Shown here piece by piece: positions 17,190 to 25,705 of a stretch of DNA of 64,000 nt; positions within the stretch are counted from its first letter, which is position 1, and every line of letters starts with the position of its first letter. The stretch lies in the NCBI RefSeq assembly GCF_018138145.1, contig NZ_CP073104.1, forward strand, positions 1 to 64,000, given 5' to 3'. The position numbers and the translations under genes are program-made. Origin of the DNA: Pseudomonas sp. SCA2728.1_7. GTDB taxonomy: Bacteria > Pseudomonadota > Gammaproteobacteria > Pseudomonadales > Pseudomonadaceae. The notes beneath the pieces are model-generated. The model ran no database searches, was not told the DNA's origin, and was given only the letters and a program-made list of their open reading frames with translations.

Positions 17190-17270
17190 TAGGAGCTGCC
17201 GCAGGCTGCGATCTTTTGACGTTGATCCTCAAAAACAAGATCAAAAGATCGCAGCCTGCGGCAGCTCCTA
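17190..17270. repeat. Type C REPIN with perfect 30-bp arms
   Basis: Two arms of 30 bases, 17190-17219 and 17241-17270, are exact inverse complements. The arm starts TAGGAGCTGCCGCAGGCTGC and ends GATCTTTTGA, around a 21-base loop. It lies between ada and the VOC gene and ends 22 bases before the VOC start, so the hairpin would form in the 5' region of that transcript. Confidence 0.93.
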
Positions 17271-17291
17271 CCGTTCGTTGAGGTGTGCCCG

Positions 17292-17705
17292 ATGCATCCG
17301 TTTTCCATCCAACACATTGATCACATCGTCCTGCGCGTCGCCGATCTGCAACGCAGCATCGACTTCTACAACCAGGTCTTCGGCGCCGAAGTGGTCAAAC
17401 GCAACGAACCGCTGGGCCTGATCCACCTGCGCGCCGGCACTTCGATGATCGACCTTGTCGACCTGCAAGGCGAACTCGGTCGCAAGGGCGGCGGGGCGGC
17501 CGGGGCCGAGCGGCGTAACGTCGATCATTTCTGCCTGCGCATCGAACCGTTTGATGAAGCGGCGCTCATTACACACTTGCAATCACACGGACTGAGCGTC
17601 GAAAAAGCCGCCCGCCGCTTCGGTGCCGAGGGCTACGGCTTGTCACTGTATTGCTTCGACCCGGATGGCAATCAGGTCGAACTCAAAGGCCCGTCGGATG
17701 CTTAA
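17292..17705 (+). CDS. VOC family protein (glyoxalase / dioxygenase fold)
   Basis: 137 residues. Two beta-alpha-beta-beta-beta modules are recognisable: FSIQHIDHIVLRVADLQRSIDFYNQVFGAE (first metal His in DHIVL), then RNVDHFCLRIEPFDE, ending YCFDPDGNQVELKGP with the metal Glu in QVELKG. This is the vicinal-oxygen-chelate fold of glyoxalase I and extradiol enzymes. The substrate cannot be named. Start ATG 17292 follows GAGG at 17280-17283; an upstream GTG in frame is less likely. It is convergent with the LysE gene; the two stops overlap by four bases. Confidence 0.85.
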   Translation: MHPFSIQHIDHIVLRVADLQRSIDFYNQVFGAEVVKRNEPLGLIHLRAGTSMIDLVDLQGELGRKGGGAAGAERRNVDHFCLRIEPFDEAALITHLQSHGLSVEKAARRFGAEGYGLSLYCFDPDGNQVELKGPSDA

Positions 17706-18322
17706 GCGCGTTTGGCCATCAACAACACCGAAGCCGCCGCCGACAGCAAACCCGCGCAGCAACGATTGAATATCCGCTTGCCGCGCGGCTCGGCGAACCA
17801 GCGGCGCATGTGCAGGCCCATCCACGCGTAGGCGCTGATGGCGATCCACTCCAGCAACAGAAACAGCACGCCCAGTACGGCAAATTGCGCCGGCACCGGG
17901 CGCGTCGGGTCGACGAACTGCGGCAGAAACGCGGTAAACAACAGGATCGCCTTCGGATTGCCCGCCGCCACCAGAAACTCCTGCCGCGCCAACGCAAAGA
18001 AACCAACGGTCGCGCCCGTTACCTGCTGCTCGGCCTCCGGATTGGCCCGCCACAACTGCCAGGCCAGATACAGCAGATACGCCGCGCCAATGATCTTGAT
18101 CGCATGGAACAGCCATTCCGAGGTTTGCAGCACCACCGACAGGCCCGCACCGGCCAGCGCAATCATCCCGGCGAACGCCAGAATCCGCCCGATACCCGCC
18201 GTGCAGGCGCGGCGAAAGCCATAACGCGTGGCGTTGCTGACCGACAGCAGATTGTTTGGCCCGGGGGCCATGTTCAGGGCGAAACAGGCCGGAAGAAACA
18301 GGGTGAGGGTGGCGAGATCCAT
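17702..18322 (-). CDS. LysE/RhtB family amino-acid exporter (first copy)
   Basis: 206 residues, six hydrophobic segments. The family signature is near the N-terminus: FALNMAPGPNNLLSVSNATRYGFRRA, and GNPKAILLFTAFLPQFV follows in the middle. It exports an amino acid or a derivative across the inner membrane by proton exchange; the substrate is open. Start ATG 18322 follows GGAGTGCC. No LysR regulator is attached, unlike many LysE genes. Confidence 0.9.
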   Translation of the reverse strand: MDLATLTLFLPACFALNMAPGPNNLLSVSNATRYGFRRACTAGIGRILAFAGMIALAGAGLSVVLQTSEWLFHAIKIIGAAYLLYLAWQLWRANPEAEQQVTGATVGFFALARQEFLVAAGNPKAILLFTAFLPQFVDPTRPVPAQFAVLGVLFLLLEWIAISAYAWMGLHMRRWFAEPRGKRIFNRCCAGLLSAAASVLLMAKRA

Positions 18323-18598
18323 GACGGCACTCCAGTAACGAGAACCATATTTTTATCACAGCCCCCAGGCGCCCAGACCCATACAGTCACACAGCGCTGT
18401 CGCGGTACAGCGCCCGGCGCTGTTGGGCAGCGCGGTCGAACTTTTTGCAGATGCCTTCACTCTGTATCAGTCATAGGGTGATGGTTTCGTCAGAAAAAAC
18501 TATCCATCCGGTCAGAAACGGCGATAGCCGTGTAAAATTTCGCCGACGTTGTACCCACCCCCGTTTGGCCCCAGGCGGCCCCATCAAGAGCGATCTAC

Positions 18599-19213
18599 AT
18601 GCAAGCAAAGGCCCGTGAAGTTTATGTGCCACCGGTGCTGCAAGATCTGCGGGCCGGCACTGCCGAGCTGCACATCGCGCTGGAAAAACGCCTTCCTTTT
18701 TTCTCCGATACCCTCGATACCCAGGCTTTTGTGCGGTTGATGCAGGCCTATCACGGCTTCTATTCACCGCTGGAAAACGCGCTGCAACAGAGCAATGCAG
18801 TCCCGGCCGATTTTGATCTGGTGCCCCGTCTTAAAGCACAAACACTATTCACCGATTTGCAGGCGCTTGGCGTATCCGCCACTGCGTTGCAAAGCCTGCC
18901 GCGCTGCCAGCAATTGCCGATCATCGACTCAAGCGCTGCCTGCCTGGGCGTGCTCTACGTGCTCGAAGGTGCGACGCTCGGCGGGCAAATCCTGCGCCGG
19001 GAAATCTCTTCACGATTAGGCCTGGAAGCCGATAACGGCGCGGCCTTTCTCGATATCTACGGCGCCGCCACGGGCCGGCGCTGGCGCGACTTCATCGAAT
19101 ACCTCGGCAGTCGGCGAATGAGCGCCGCCGAGCGCGCCGCTGTCGTCACGGCAGCACAAACCACATTCAGCTGTTTCGAGCACTGGCTCGAAAGCCGGGA
19201 GGTACTGGCATGA
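18599..19213 (+). CDS. bphO: Biliverdin-producing heme oxygenase
   Basis: 204 residues, bacterial BphO/HemO size. The axial heme ligand His25 lies in TAELHIALEKRLPFF; the distal helix is seen as LGVLYVLEGATLGGQILRREI, with the glycine-rich stretch needed for heme access. It opens heme to biliverdin IX, carbon monoxide and iron. Its stop overlaps the next start by ATGA, so enzyme and phytochrome are made together and the product serves as chromophore. No Fur box was recognised upstream, in keeping with a light-sensing and not an iron-scavenging role. Confidence 0.93.
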   Translation: MQAKAREVYVPPVLQDLRAGTAELHIALEKRLPFFSDTLDTQAFVRLMQAYHGFYSPLENALQQSNAVPADFDLVPRLKAQTLFTDLQALGVSATALQSLPRCQQLPIIDSSAACLGVLYVLEGATLGGQILRREISSRLGLEADNGAAFLDIYGAATGRRWRDFIEYLGSRRMSAAERAAVVTAAQTTFSCFEHWLESREVLA

Positions 19214-21447
19214 ACCCGCAAGACAAACAAGACTTTGAAGAACTGCTGGCCAACTGTGCCGACGAGCCGATTCGTTTCCCCGGTGCGATCCAGCCCCATG
19301 GTTTGCTGCTGACCCTGAGCGAGCCTGAACTGGCGATCATTCAGGTCAGCGCCAACGTCGAAACCCTGCTGGCCCGGGAGCCGCAAAGCCTGATCGGCCA
19401 GCCGCTGGAAAGCCTGATCGGCGATGCCGAAGCGGCGCAAGTGCGCGAAGCCTTGCTGCAACCGTCGCTGTCCGACTTGCAGCCGCTGCGCTTCAAGCTC
19501 AACGGCACCGCGTTCGAGGGTCTGCTGCATCGGCATCAGGGCGTGCTGATTCTGGAGCTGGAAATCCACGTCGAGAACTTCCAGCCACGCAACGTCGCCG
19601 GCAACCAGACGCATCTGGGGCGCATGCTCCAGCGTCTGCAAGCGGCCACCACGTTGCAGGCGCTGTACGACATCAGCGTCAAGGAAATCCAGGCCATGAC
19701 CGGTTACGATCGGGTGCTGATCTATCGTTTCGAGGAGGAGGGCCACGGTCAGGTCATCGCCGAAGCCTCCGACCCGTCGATGGAAGTGTTCAATGGCCTG
19801 TTTTTCCCGGCATCGGATATTCCCGAACAGGCGCGCGAGCTGTATCGCACTAACTGGCTGCGGATCATCCCCAATGCCGACTACCAACCGGTGCCGCTGC
19901 TGCCAAAGCTGCGCCCGGACACTGACACGCCGCTGGATCTGAGTTTTGCCACGCTGCGCAGCGTTTCGCCGATCCATTGTCAGTACATGAAGAACATGGG
20001 CGTGCTGTCGTCGATGAGCATTTCCCTGCTCAAGGGCGACAAGCTCTGGGGCCTGATCAGTTGCGGCAATCGCCAGCCACTGCACGTGCCGCACGAATTG
20101 CGCGCGGCGTGCCAGACCATCGGCCAGGTACTGTCGCTACAGATCAGCGCCATGGAAGCACTGGAAATCAGCCGCCAGCGTGAAGAGAAAGTCGAGGCCT
20201 TGGCGTTACTCAATCAAGCGATGATCGACTCGCCGCAGAACGTCTTCGACGGTCTGGCCAACCAGCCGCAGACCTTGATGGCGCTGACCAATGCCGGCGG
20301 TATTGCAATCATCGAAGACAAGCAGCTGCACCGCTACGGCAATTGCCCGGAGCCGGAAGAAATCCGCGCGTTGCACAAGTGGCTGCAGGACAGCGGCGAA
20401 GCGGTGTTTGCCAGTCATCACCTGGCCAGTGTCTACCCGCCGGCCGCGCAGTATCAGCAGGTGGCCAGCGGCGTGCTCGCCATGAGCTTGCCGAAACCGG
20501 TGGACAACGGTGTGTTCTGGTTCCGCCCCGAGGTCAAGGAAAACATCAATTGGAGCGGCGATCCGCGCAAGCCGCTGGACCTGGAAAACTCCGACGCCGG
20601 CCTGCGTTTGCGCCCGCGCACCTCGTTTGAAATCTGGAAGGTCGAGATGGCCGGGATCTCCACCAAGTGGAGCCACGGTGATCTGTTCGCCGCCAACGAT
20701 CTACGGCGTTCGGCACTGGAAAATGATCTGGCGCGGCAAGTGCGCCGCGAGCAGGAAGCGGTGCGCGCCCGCGATGAGTTGGTGGCGGTGGTGTCGCACG
20801 ATCTGCGCAACCCGATGACGGTGATTTCGATGCTTTGCGGCATGATGCAGAAGGCCTTCAGCTCGGACGGCCCGCACACTTCGCGGCGCATTTCCACGGC
20901 CATCGACACCATGCAACAGGCTGCCGGACGCATGAATACGCTGCTGGAGGACTTGCTCGATACCTCGAAAATCGATGCCGGACGCTACTCCATCACCCCG
21001 CAGAAACTTGACGTCGGGCAGATGTTCGAGGAAGCGCAGGCGCTGCTCGCGCCGCTGGCGCTGGACAAGGACATCAGCATTTCCTTCGACGCCGATCCTG
21101 ACCTGCGCATTCACGCCGACCCGGAGCGGCTGTTTCAGGTGCTGTCGAATCTGGTCGGCAACGCGATCAAATTCACCCCGCGTCTGGGCAGGGTTGGCGT
21201 GCATGCCACGTCGGTAGGCGATGACATTGTCTTCACCGTGCGTGACAGCGGCGAAGGCATTCCCAAGGAGCATCTGCCGCACGTGTTCGACCGCTACTGG
21301 ACGGTGAAAGAAGGCAACCCGACCGGTACGGGCCTCGGTTTGTACATCACCCAAGGCATCGTCGAAGCCCACGGCGGGCGGATCTTCGCCGAGAGCGAGC
21401 CGGGGCAGGGCAGCGAATTCCGCTTCACCGTGCCACGCCTGGACTGA
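19210..21447 (+). CDS. bphP: Bacteriophytochrome histidine kinase
   Basis: 745 residues, cytoplasmic red/far-red light sensor. The order is PAS with biliverdin-binding Cys16 (LLANCADEP), GAF with PASDIP (Asp203) and SPIHCQYMKNMGV, then PHY with the tongue motif PRTSF (about 469-473). The HisKA domain has phospho-acceptor His530 (VVSHDLRNPM), and the ATPase domain shows NLVGNAIKFTP, DSGEGIP and GTGLGLYI. All key residues for chromophore binding and kinase activity are present. It is translationally coupled to bphO. No response regulator follows: the next features are a REPIN and a LysE gene, so the partner is encoded elsewhere. Confidence 0.95.
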   Translation: MNPQDKQDFEELLANCADEPIRFPGAIQPHGLLLTLSEPELAIIQVSANVETLLAREPQSLIGQPLESLIGDAEAAQVREALLQPSLSDLQPLRFKLNGTAFEGLLHRHQGVLILELEIHVENFQPRNVAGNQTHLGRMLQRLQAATTLQALYDISVKEIQAMTGYDRVLIYRFEEEGHGQVIAEASDPSMEVFNGLFFPASDIPEQARELYRTNWLRIIPNADYQPVPLLPKLRPDTDTPLDLSFATLRSVSPIHCQYMKNMGVLSSMSISLLKGDKLWGLISCGNRQPLHVPHELRAACQTIGQVLSLQISAMEALEISRQREEKVEALALLNQAMIDSPQNVFDGLANQPQTLMALTNAGGIAIIEDKQLHRYGNCPEPEEIRALHKWLQDSGEAVFASHHLASVYPPAAQYQQVASGVLAMSLPKPVDNGVFWFRPEVKENINWSGDPRKPLDLENSDAGLRLRPRTSFEIWKVEMAGISTKWSHGDLFAANDLRRSALENDLARQVRREQEAVRARDELVAVVSHDLRNPMTVISMLCGMMQKAFSSDGPHTSRRISTAIDTMQQAAGRMNTLLEDLLDTSKIDAGRYSITPQKLDVGQMFEEAQALLAPLALDKDISISFDADPDLRIHADPERLFQVLSNLVGNAIKFTPRLGRVGVHATSVGDDIVFTVRDSGEGIPKEHLPHVFDRYWTVKEGNPTGTGLGLYITQGIVEAHGGRIFAESEPGQGSEFRFTVPRLD

Positions 21448-21460
21448 GCGCAGATTTTCA

Positions 21461-21549
21461 TGTGGGAGCGAGCCTGCTCGCGAATGGGATTGTTCTGTCA
21501 ATGCAGCATTGAATGATCCACCGCTTTCGCGAGCAGGCTCGCTCCCACA
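21461..21549. repeat. REPIN, type A
   Basis: The left arm TGTGGGAGCGAGCCTGCTCG is at 21461 and the right arm ends GCTCGCTCCCACA at 21549. It lies 14 bases after the bphP stop and could end that transcript. Confidence 0.9.
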
Positions 21550-21644
21550 GGGGATTTGTGTCGTCAGGGGCATTTTCTTCAATACCGGGGAACGGGCGCT
21601 GGCTAGGGTGTGCACCTTGTTCCTCGATTTGAAGCAGGTGTGCG

Positions 21645-22232
21645 ATGAGTCTGATTGTTTCGATGGCGGCGTTTGCGTTGGCGGCGTCGATCACGCCGGG
21701 GCCGGTGAACATTGTCGCGTTGAGTTCCGGGGCGCAGTTCGGTTTTCGCGCCAGTCAGCGGCATGTCGCCGGGGCCACGTTAGGGTTTGTGTTGCTGTTG
21801 GTGTTGATGGGCCTGGGTTTGCACGAGGTGCTGAAACTCTGGCCATTCATGACCCGCGTGGTGCAACTGGCCGGCGTGGCGTTTCTGTTGTTCATGGCGT
21901 GGAAATTGGCCATGGATGACGGGCAACTGAGTGCCGGGGATTCCGGGCGGGCGCCGTCGATGCTGTATGGCGCGGTGATGCAATGGCTCAACCCGAAAGC
22001 CTGGCTGGCGTGTGTGGCCGGGATGGGCGCGTTTGTCGCCGATGGCGAGGCGCGGCTGGTCTGGCAGTTTGCGGCGGTGTATCTGGTGATCTGTTATCTG
22101 TCGGTGGGCTGCTGGGCGTATGCCGGGACGTTTTTGCGTGGGTATTTGAGTAATGCGGCGGGGATGCGTTGGTTCAATCGGGTGATGGCAGCATTGTTGG
22201 CCGTCAGTGCGATATACCTGCTGTTACCGTAA
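21645..22232 (+). CDS. LysE/RhtB family exporter (second copy)
   Basis: 195 residues with about six hydrophobic segments. The N-terminal signature is ASITPGPVNIVALSSGAQFGFRAS, and the mid-protein motif is MQWLNPKAWLACVAGMGAF. It is a different subgroup from the LysE gene at 17.7-18.3 kb; sequence similarity is limited to the family motifs. It probably exports a small amino compound or amino acid. It stands alone between two REPINs. Confidence 0.88.
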   Translation: MSLIVSMAAFALAASITPGPVNIVALSSGAQFGFRASQRHVAGATLGFVLLLVLMGLGLHEVLKLWPFMTRVVQLAGVAFLLFMAWKLAMDDGQLSAGDSGRAPSMLYGAVMQWLNPKAWLACVAGMGAFVADGEARLVWQFAAVYLVICYLSVGCWAYAGTFLRGYLSNAAGMRWFNRVMAALLAVSAIYLLLP

Positions 22233-22236
22233 ACCC

Positions 22237-22326
22237 TGTAGGAGTGAGCCTGCTCGCGATAGCGGCGTATCAGTCAATATAGATGTCGACTGATACGCCG
22301 CTATCGCGAGCAGGCTCACTCCTACA
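22237..22326. repeat. REPIN, type B
   Basis: The arms are TGTAGGAGTGAGCCTGCTCG then CGATAGCG, and the inverse CGCTATCGCGAGCAGGCTCA then CTCCTACA. It differs from type A by TAGGAGT for GGGAGC and by the inner GATAGCG. It lies five bases after the exporter stop. Confidence 0.9.
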
Positions 22327-22369
22327 ATGGATCGCGGGTAGCCGAGAGATTGTTCGTCACTTTCCGGAG

Positions 22370-22678
22370 CTAGTTGAACGGCTGCTGAAAAGCGCCTCCC
22401 TCAATGTGATAAACCTTCGGCTCGTCCGAAAAATACTCCTCCAGACCCAGCATGAACAGCCGGTGGTCCTCACTCGCTTCAAACCCCGGCGTGTGATCCT
22501 CAAGGGATTGCCAGCGCACGATCAGATTGAACACCTCGGGCGTTTCGATGCCTTGTGCGAGCAGATGTCCGCCGTAACCCTTGGCGCGTTTGAGCAACGG
22601 CTCGACCTCGGCAAACGCACGCCGAAACGCCGCAGTTTGTTCTTTGTGAACGGGCAGTAAAGCGATCTCATAAATCAT
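22370..22678 (-). CDS. Antibiotic biosynthesis monooxygenase (ABM) domain protein
   Basis: 102 residues, a small alpha/beta dimeric barrel. The pattern MIYEIALLPVHKEQTAAF, AKGYGGHLLAQGIETP and FNLIVRWQSLEDHTPGF is that of ABM-fold proteins (heme-degrading or quinol monooxygenases such as YgiN). It follows the oxidoreductase gene by 21 bases, with an AAGGAG ribosome site, so both form one operon. A role in quinone or aldehyde detoxification fits the neighbours. The reaction is not shown by sequence. Confidence 0.8.
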   Translation of the reverse strand: MIYEIALLPVHKEQTAAFRRAFAEVEPLLKRAKGYGGHLLAQGIETPEVFNLIVRWQSLEDHTPGFEASEDHRLFMLGLEEYFSDEPKVYHIEGGAFQQPFN

Positions 22679-22699
22679 GGTGTTCTCCTTGCACTGAGT

Positions 22700-23683
22700 T
22701 CAGCGATTGGCGAGTTCGGACGACGGCACGACAGCAATCGCGATCTTCCCTTGGACGCCGTTGTTGGGCGTCTCCAGCCGGGCATGGGCCAGGCCGATGT
22801 CAGCCAGCGAATAGACCGCGCCAACGTGCGGACGCAACTGACCGTTCGCGATCAATGCGCTCAACTCATCGAGTTTGCCGCGGTTCTGTCGGGTGAAAAC
22901 GAAGTGGTAGCTGGCGTTCTTGCCCCAGGCCTGAATCAGGTTCTGTGGCTGGGCAAGGTCGACGATCGACACCACGCGGCCAAGCTGTGCGAGGGCATCG
23001 GGACTGCGCGCCAAGGTGTTGCCGCCGATGGTATCGAACACCACATCGACGCCGCGGCCCTCGGTCTCGCGCAGGATCGCGTCGACGTAATCTTCCTTTT
23101 CGTAGTCGATCAGCACATCGGCGCCCATCTGCCTGACGAACTCGAAATTGCCTTCACGCACGGTGGTGAAGACCTTCGCGCCGATGGCTTTGGCCAGCTG
23201 GATTGCGATATGACCGACGCCACCCGCGCCGCCGTGGATCAGAATGCTTTCACCGACTCTGAGCGCCGCCCGCACGACCAGCGCTTCCCACGCCGTGCCG
23301 CCGACCAGGCTCAGGCTCGCCGCTTCAAGATGGCTCAGTGCGGGCGGCTTCCTGGCGATAATATTTTCCGCCGCGACGTGGTACTCGGCGTAACTGCCCG
23401 GCCCGCCGAAAATCTGCGGGGTGTACCAGACCTCGTCACCCGGCGCGAAAGCCGTCACCCCCGGTCCGACGGCTTCGACAACGCCAGAAACGTCGTGGCC
23501 GGTAATGGCGGGGAGGGGCACCAGGTCAGCGTAATCGCCGCGGCGCACCTGATAATCCAGCGGGTTAATGGAAGTGGCGTGCACCCGCACCAGCACTTCG
23601 CCGGCTTGTGGCCTTGGTTTGGGCACGTCGCACAGTTCGAACGATTGCGCGCCGCCGAATGATGTAAGGATCATCGCTTTCAT
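22700..23683 (-). CDS. Zinc-free medium-chain oxidoreductase (quinone oxidoreductase / YhdH-like)
   Basis: 327 residues of the medium-chain dehydrogenase/reductase superfamily. The catalytic domain start reads [34 protein letters not shown], and [14 protein letters not shown] lacks the zinc-ligand pattern. The NADPH-binding loop is [17 protein letters not shown]. It probably reduces quinones or enones with NADPH. Start ATG 23683 follows GAGG. A palindrome at 23711-23730, just before the ribosome site, matches one in front of the adjacent ArsR-type gene. Control by that repressor is therefore likely, with co-expression of the ABM gene. Confidence 0.88.
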   Translation of the reverse strand: MKAMILTSFGGAQSFELCDVPKPRPQAGEVLVRVHATSINPLDYQVRRGDYADLVPLPAITGHDVSGVVEAVGPGVTAFAPGDEVWYTPQIFGGPGSYAEYHVAAENIIARKPPALSHLEAASLSLVGGTAWEALVVRAALRVGESILIHGGAGGVGHIAIQLAKAIGAKVFTTVREGNFEFVRQMGADVLIDYEKEDYVDAILRETEGRGVDVVFDTIGGNTLARSPDALAQLGRVVSIVDLAQPQNLIQAWGKNASYHFVFTRQNRGKLDELSALIANGQLRPHVGAVYSLADIGLAHARLETPNNGVQGKIAIAVVPSSELANR

Positions 23684-23710
23684 TGCATTGCCTCGTTTCG
23701 GTAAAAAGGG

Positions 23711-23730
23711 ATATCGGGAATTATCGATAT
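23711..23730. promoter_or_regulatory. Operator-like inverted repeat before the oxidoreductase gene
   Basis: ATATCGGGAATTATCGATAT: 7-base half-sites with a 6-base spacer and one mismatch. It is nearly identical to the perfect palindrome at 24057-24076 before the ArsR-type gene. It sits 28 bases upstream of the oxidoreductase ATG, a good place for repression. Confidence 0.7.
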
Positions 23731-23744
23731 CATGCGGTAAAAAA

Positions 23745-24047
23745 TTACAGCTCGCTGCCGATGATCTCGGCCAGTGCGCTGATCGCTGCTTCGTTGCGTT
23801 TGTAATAGGTCCATTGGCCGATGCGCCTGACTTCGACCAGGCCGGCGCGTTGCAGCGTCGCCAGATAATCGGACACCGTCGACTGCGACAGCCCGACGCC
23901 TTCCTGAATACTGCTGACGCAAACGCCTACGGTGTGCACGTCACCCTCATCCTGGGGAGGAAAGTGTTTTTCGGGATCCTTCAAGCCTTTGAGGATTTCC
24001 AGGCGTGTACGGTTCGAGAGGGCTTTGAAGATTTCGAGTAGTTCCAT
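23745..24047 (-). CDS. ArsR-family winged-helix repressor
   Basis: 100 residues. The winged helix reads [21 protein letters not shown], then [35 protein letters not shown] single Cys lies in [10 protein letters not shown], just before the recognition helix. The ELCVCDL metal-site motif of arsenic or cadmium sensors is missing, so it may sense redox state or an electrophile through that Cys. It is co-directional with the oxidoreductase and ABM genes. Matching palindromes before itself and before the oxidoreductase suggest autorepression and control of both. Confidence 0.87.
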   Translation of the reverse strand: MELLEIFKALSNRTRLEILKGLKDPEKHFPPQDEGDVHTVGVCVSSIQEGVGLSQSTVSDYLATLQRAGLVEVRRIGQWTYYKRNEAAISALAEIIGSEL

Positions 24048-24056
24048 GCCGCGAAG

Positions 24057-24076
24057 ATATCGGAATTTACCGATAT
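24057..24076. promoter_or_regulatory. Perfect operator palindrome before the ArsR-type gene
   Basis: ATATCGG-AATTTA-CCGATAT, two exact 7-base half-sites, 10 bases upstream of the ArsR-type start. A further ATAT half-site (CAATATCTG) follows. The sister site is at 23711-23730. ArsR proteins bind such 12-2-12 or 7-6-7 palindromes over their promoters. Confidence 0.75.
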
Positions 24077-24120
24077 GTCAATATCTGAATGTGAAACCGA
24101 TCAGGCAATCACTCTGACCC

Positions 24121-24210
24121 TGTGGGAGCGAGCCTGCTCGCGAAAGCGGTGTATCAGTCGATGAATGAGTTAACTGAACCAACGCATTCGCGAGCAGGCT
24201 CGCTCCCACA
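24121..24210. repeat. REPIN, type A
   Basis: The arms are TGTGGGAGCGAGCCTGCTCG at 24121 and the inverse CGAGCAGGCTCGCTCCCACA ending at 24210. It lies between the ArsR-type operator and the end of the AraC-type gene. Confidence 0.9.
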
Positions 24211-24238
24211 GGGGAGGTGTTGAGTTTCAGATGACGTG

Positions 24239-25072
24239 TCAGCCGCGATATTGGCCGGGTGTCGCCGCCAGATGTTGCTTGAACGCTCGCTGAAAATGCG
24301 CCTGATCGGCAAACCCGGCCTCAAGCGCCACATCCGCAATCAACTGGCCGCTGCGCAAACGCTCGCGGGCGAACTGGATGCGCTGGTTGACCAGAAACGC
24401 GTGGGGCGTCATGCCGTAATGCTGTTTGAAAGCGCGGATCAGGTAGGACGGTGACAGCTGTGCCGCGGCGCAGATGTCGTCGAGGTTCAGCACTTCGGTG
24501 CAGTGCTCGCGGATGAAGTCAGCCGCGCGTTCCAGTTTGAAATTCGGCTCGCGCAACGACGGTCCGGCAGGGTTGAGGCGCAGTTGCAGGTCGCTGAAAA
24601 ACTCCACCGCCGCGCTTTGCTTGCGCAGCACATCCTGTTGCGGGTCGATTAACGTTTGATACAGCCCGTTCAGTTCGTTGAACAGCTCAGTGTCATCAAG
24701 GTGAGTGGTGGAAAAACGCCGAAACTCAAGATCACTGGCGAAGCCCAACTGATGCTGCAAATCCGTCAGCCAGGGCGTCTCGACGTAGAGCATCACGTAC
24801 GACCAAGGCTGGTCATCGATCGGATTGCACGCATGCACATCGCCGGGATTCATCAGCACCACCGTGCCCGCCGCGACCTCGAACTGCGTCTGCTCATGCA
24901 CATAGCTGCTGCGCCCGGCGGTGATCGCACCGATGGAGAAATGCGCGTGGGAATGCCGCGCATAGCAGACCTCGCGGCCATCGGCGATAGCCCGCGCTTC
25001 AATGAATGGCAGCGCCGCGTCACGCCAGAAGCGCGGGGCTTTTTCAGGGTTTTTGGCGGCAGCGTGTTTCAT
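24239..25072 (-). CDS. AraC family transcriptional regulator
   Basis: About 277 residues. The N-terminal cupin-like effector domain reads ARHSHAHFSIGAITAGRS and TVVLMNPGDVHACNP. The C-terminal double helix-turn-helix is NLDDICAAAQLSPSYLIRAFKQHYGMTPHAFL and IADVALEAGFADQAHFQRAFKQHLAATPGQYR. The frame is open to 25579, but that extension is the shadow of the VOC gene; the ATG at 25072 gives the usual length. It follows the VOC gene by 35 bases on the same strand. The ligand is unknown; the HxHxH-like cupin start suggests a small sugar or amine. Confidence 0.9.
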   Translation of the reverse strand: MKHAAAKNPEKAPRFWRDAALPFIEARAIADGREVCYARHSHAHFSIGAITAGRSSYVHEQTQFEVAAGTVVLMNPGDVHACNPIDDQPWSYVMLYVETPWLTDLQHQLGFASDLEFRRFSTTHLDDTELFNELNGLYQTLIDPQQDVLRKQSAAVEFFSDLQLRLNPAGPSLREPNFKLERAADFIREHCTEVLNLDDICAAAQLSPSYLIRAFKQHYGMTPHAFLVNQRIQFARERLRSGQLIADVALEAGFADQAHFQRAFKQHLAATPGQYRG

Positions 25073-25107
25073 CGTTGTTATTCCCGGCAGGCCAGTGCGC
25101 CAGTGTA

Positions 25108-25611
25108 TTAGCTCTGGCCGGCAAAGGCCCGTTCGAGTTCGGCAATGTCGAGTTTTTTCATCGTGAACATGGCCTGCATGGCGCGCTGCGATTTGCTGGT
25201 GTCGGCATCCAGCATCATCTGCATGAACGCCACCGGGACGATCTGCCACGAAACGCCAAACTTGTCCTTGAGCCAGCCGCATTGCTGGGCTTCGACAGGG
25301 CCACCCTCGGACAGATTGCCCCAGAAATGGTCGACTTCTTCCTGATTCTGGCAGTTGACCTGAAACGAGATCGCCTCGCTGAATTTGAACATCGGCCCAC
25401 CGTTGAGCCCGGTGAAGGTCTGGCCGTCGAGTTCGAAACTGACGGTCATCACCGCACCTTCCGGCTTGCCGTGAAATTCCTGGCCGACCTTGCTGTAGTG
25501 GGTCAGGCCGGTGACTTTCGAGTGATCGAAGATCGAGCAGTAAAACTTCGCGGCCGCTTCGGCCTGATCGTCGAACCACAGGCAGGGCGTGAGTTTCTGA
25601 AAGCGTTGCAT
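25108..25611 (-). CDS. PhnB-like VOC family protein
   Basis: About 167 residues. The start MQRFQKLTPCLWFDDQAEAAAKFYCSIF and the segments LDGQTFTGLNGGP and QEEVDHFWGNLSEGG, QQCGWLKDKFGVSWQIVP are the PhnB / 3-demethylubiquinone methyltransferase-like VOC family. No enzymatic role is proven for most members. ATG 25611 follows GAGG at eight bases; ATG 25620 lies upstream without a ribosome site. It may be co-transcribed with the AraC-type gene. Confidence 0.85.
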   Translation of the reverse strand: MQRFQKLTPCLWFDDQAEAAAKFYCSIFDHSKVTGLTHYSKVGQEFHGKPEGAVMTVSFELDGQTFTGLNGGPMFKFSEAISFQVNCQNQEEVDHFWGNLSEGGPVEAQQCGWLKDKFGVSWQIVPVAFMQMMLDADTSKSQRAMQAMFTMKKLDIAELERAFAGQS

Positions 25612-25705
25612 GGCAGTCATCCTCGGCAGGTTAGACACGCTGGATTAACAGCGTAGTCAGTCCTTGGTCGATTGCCGGTGCCGTAGATCGACAAGTTGCC
25701 GTGTG

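Noticed and set aside
25073..25579. N-terminal extension of the AraC frame
   Set aside because: This part is out of frame over the VOC gene, has no family resemblance, and the AraC protein is complete from 25072.
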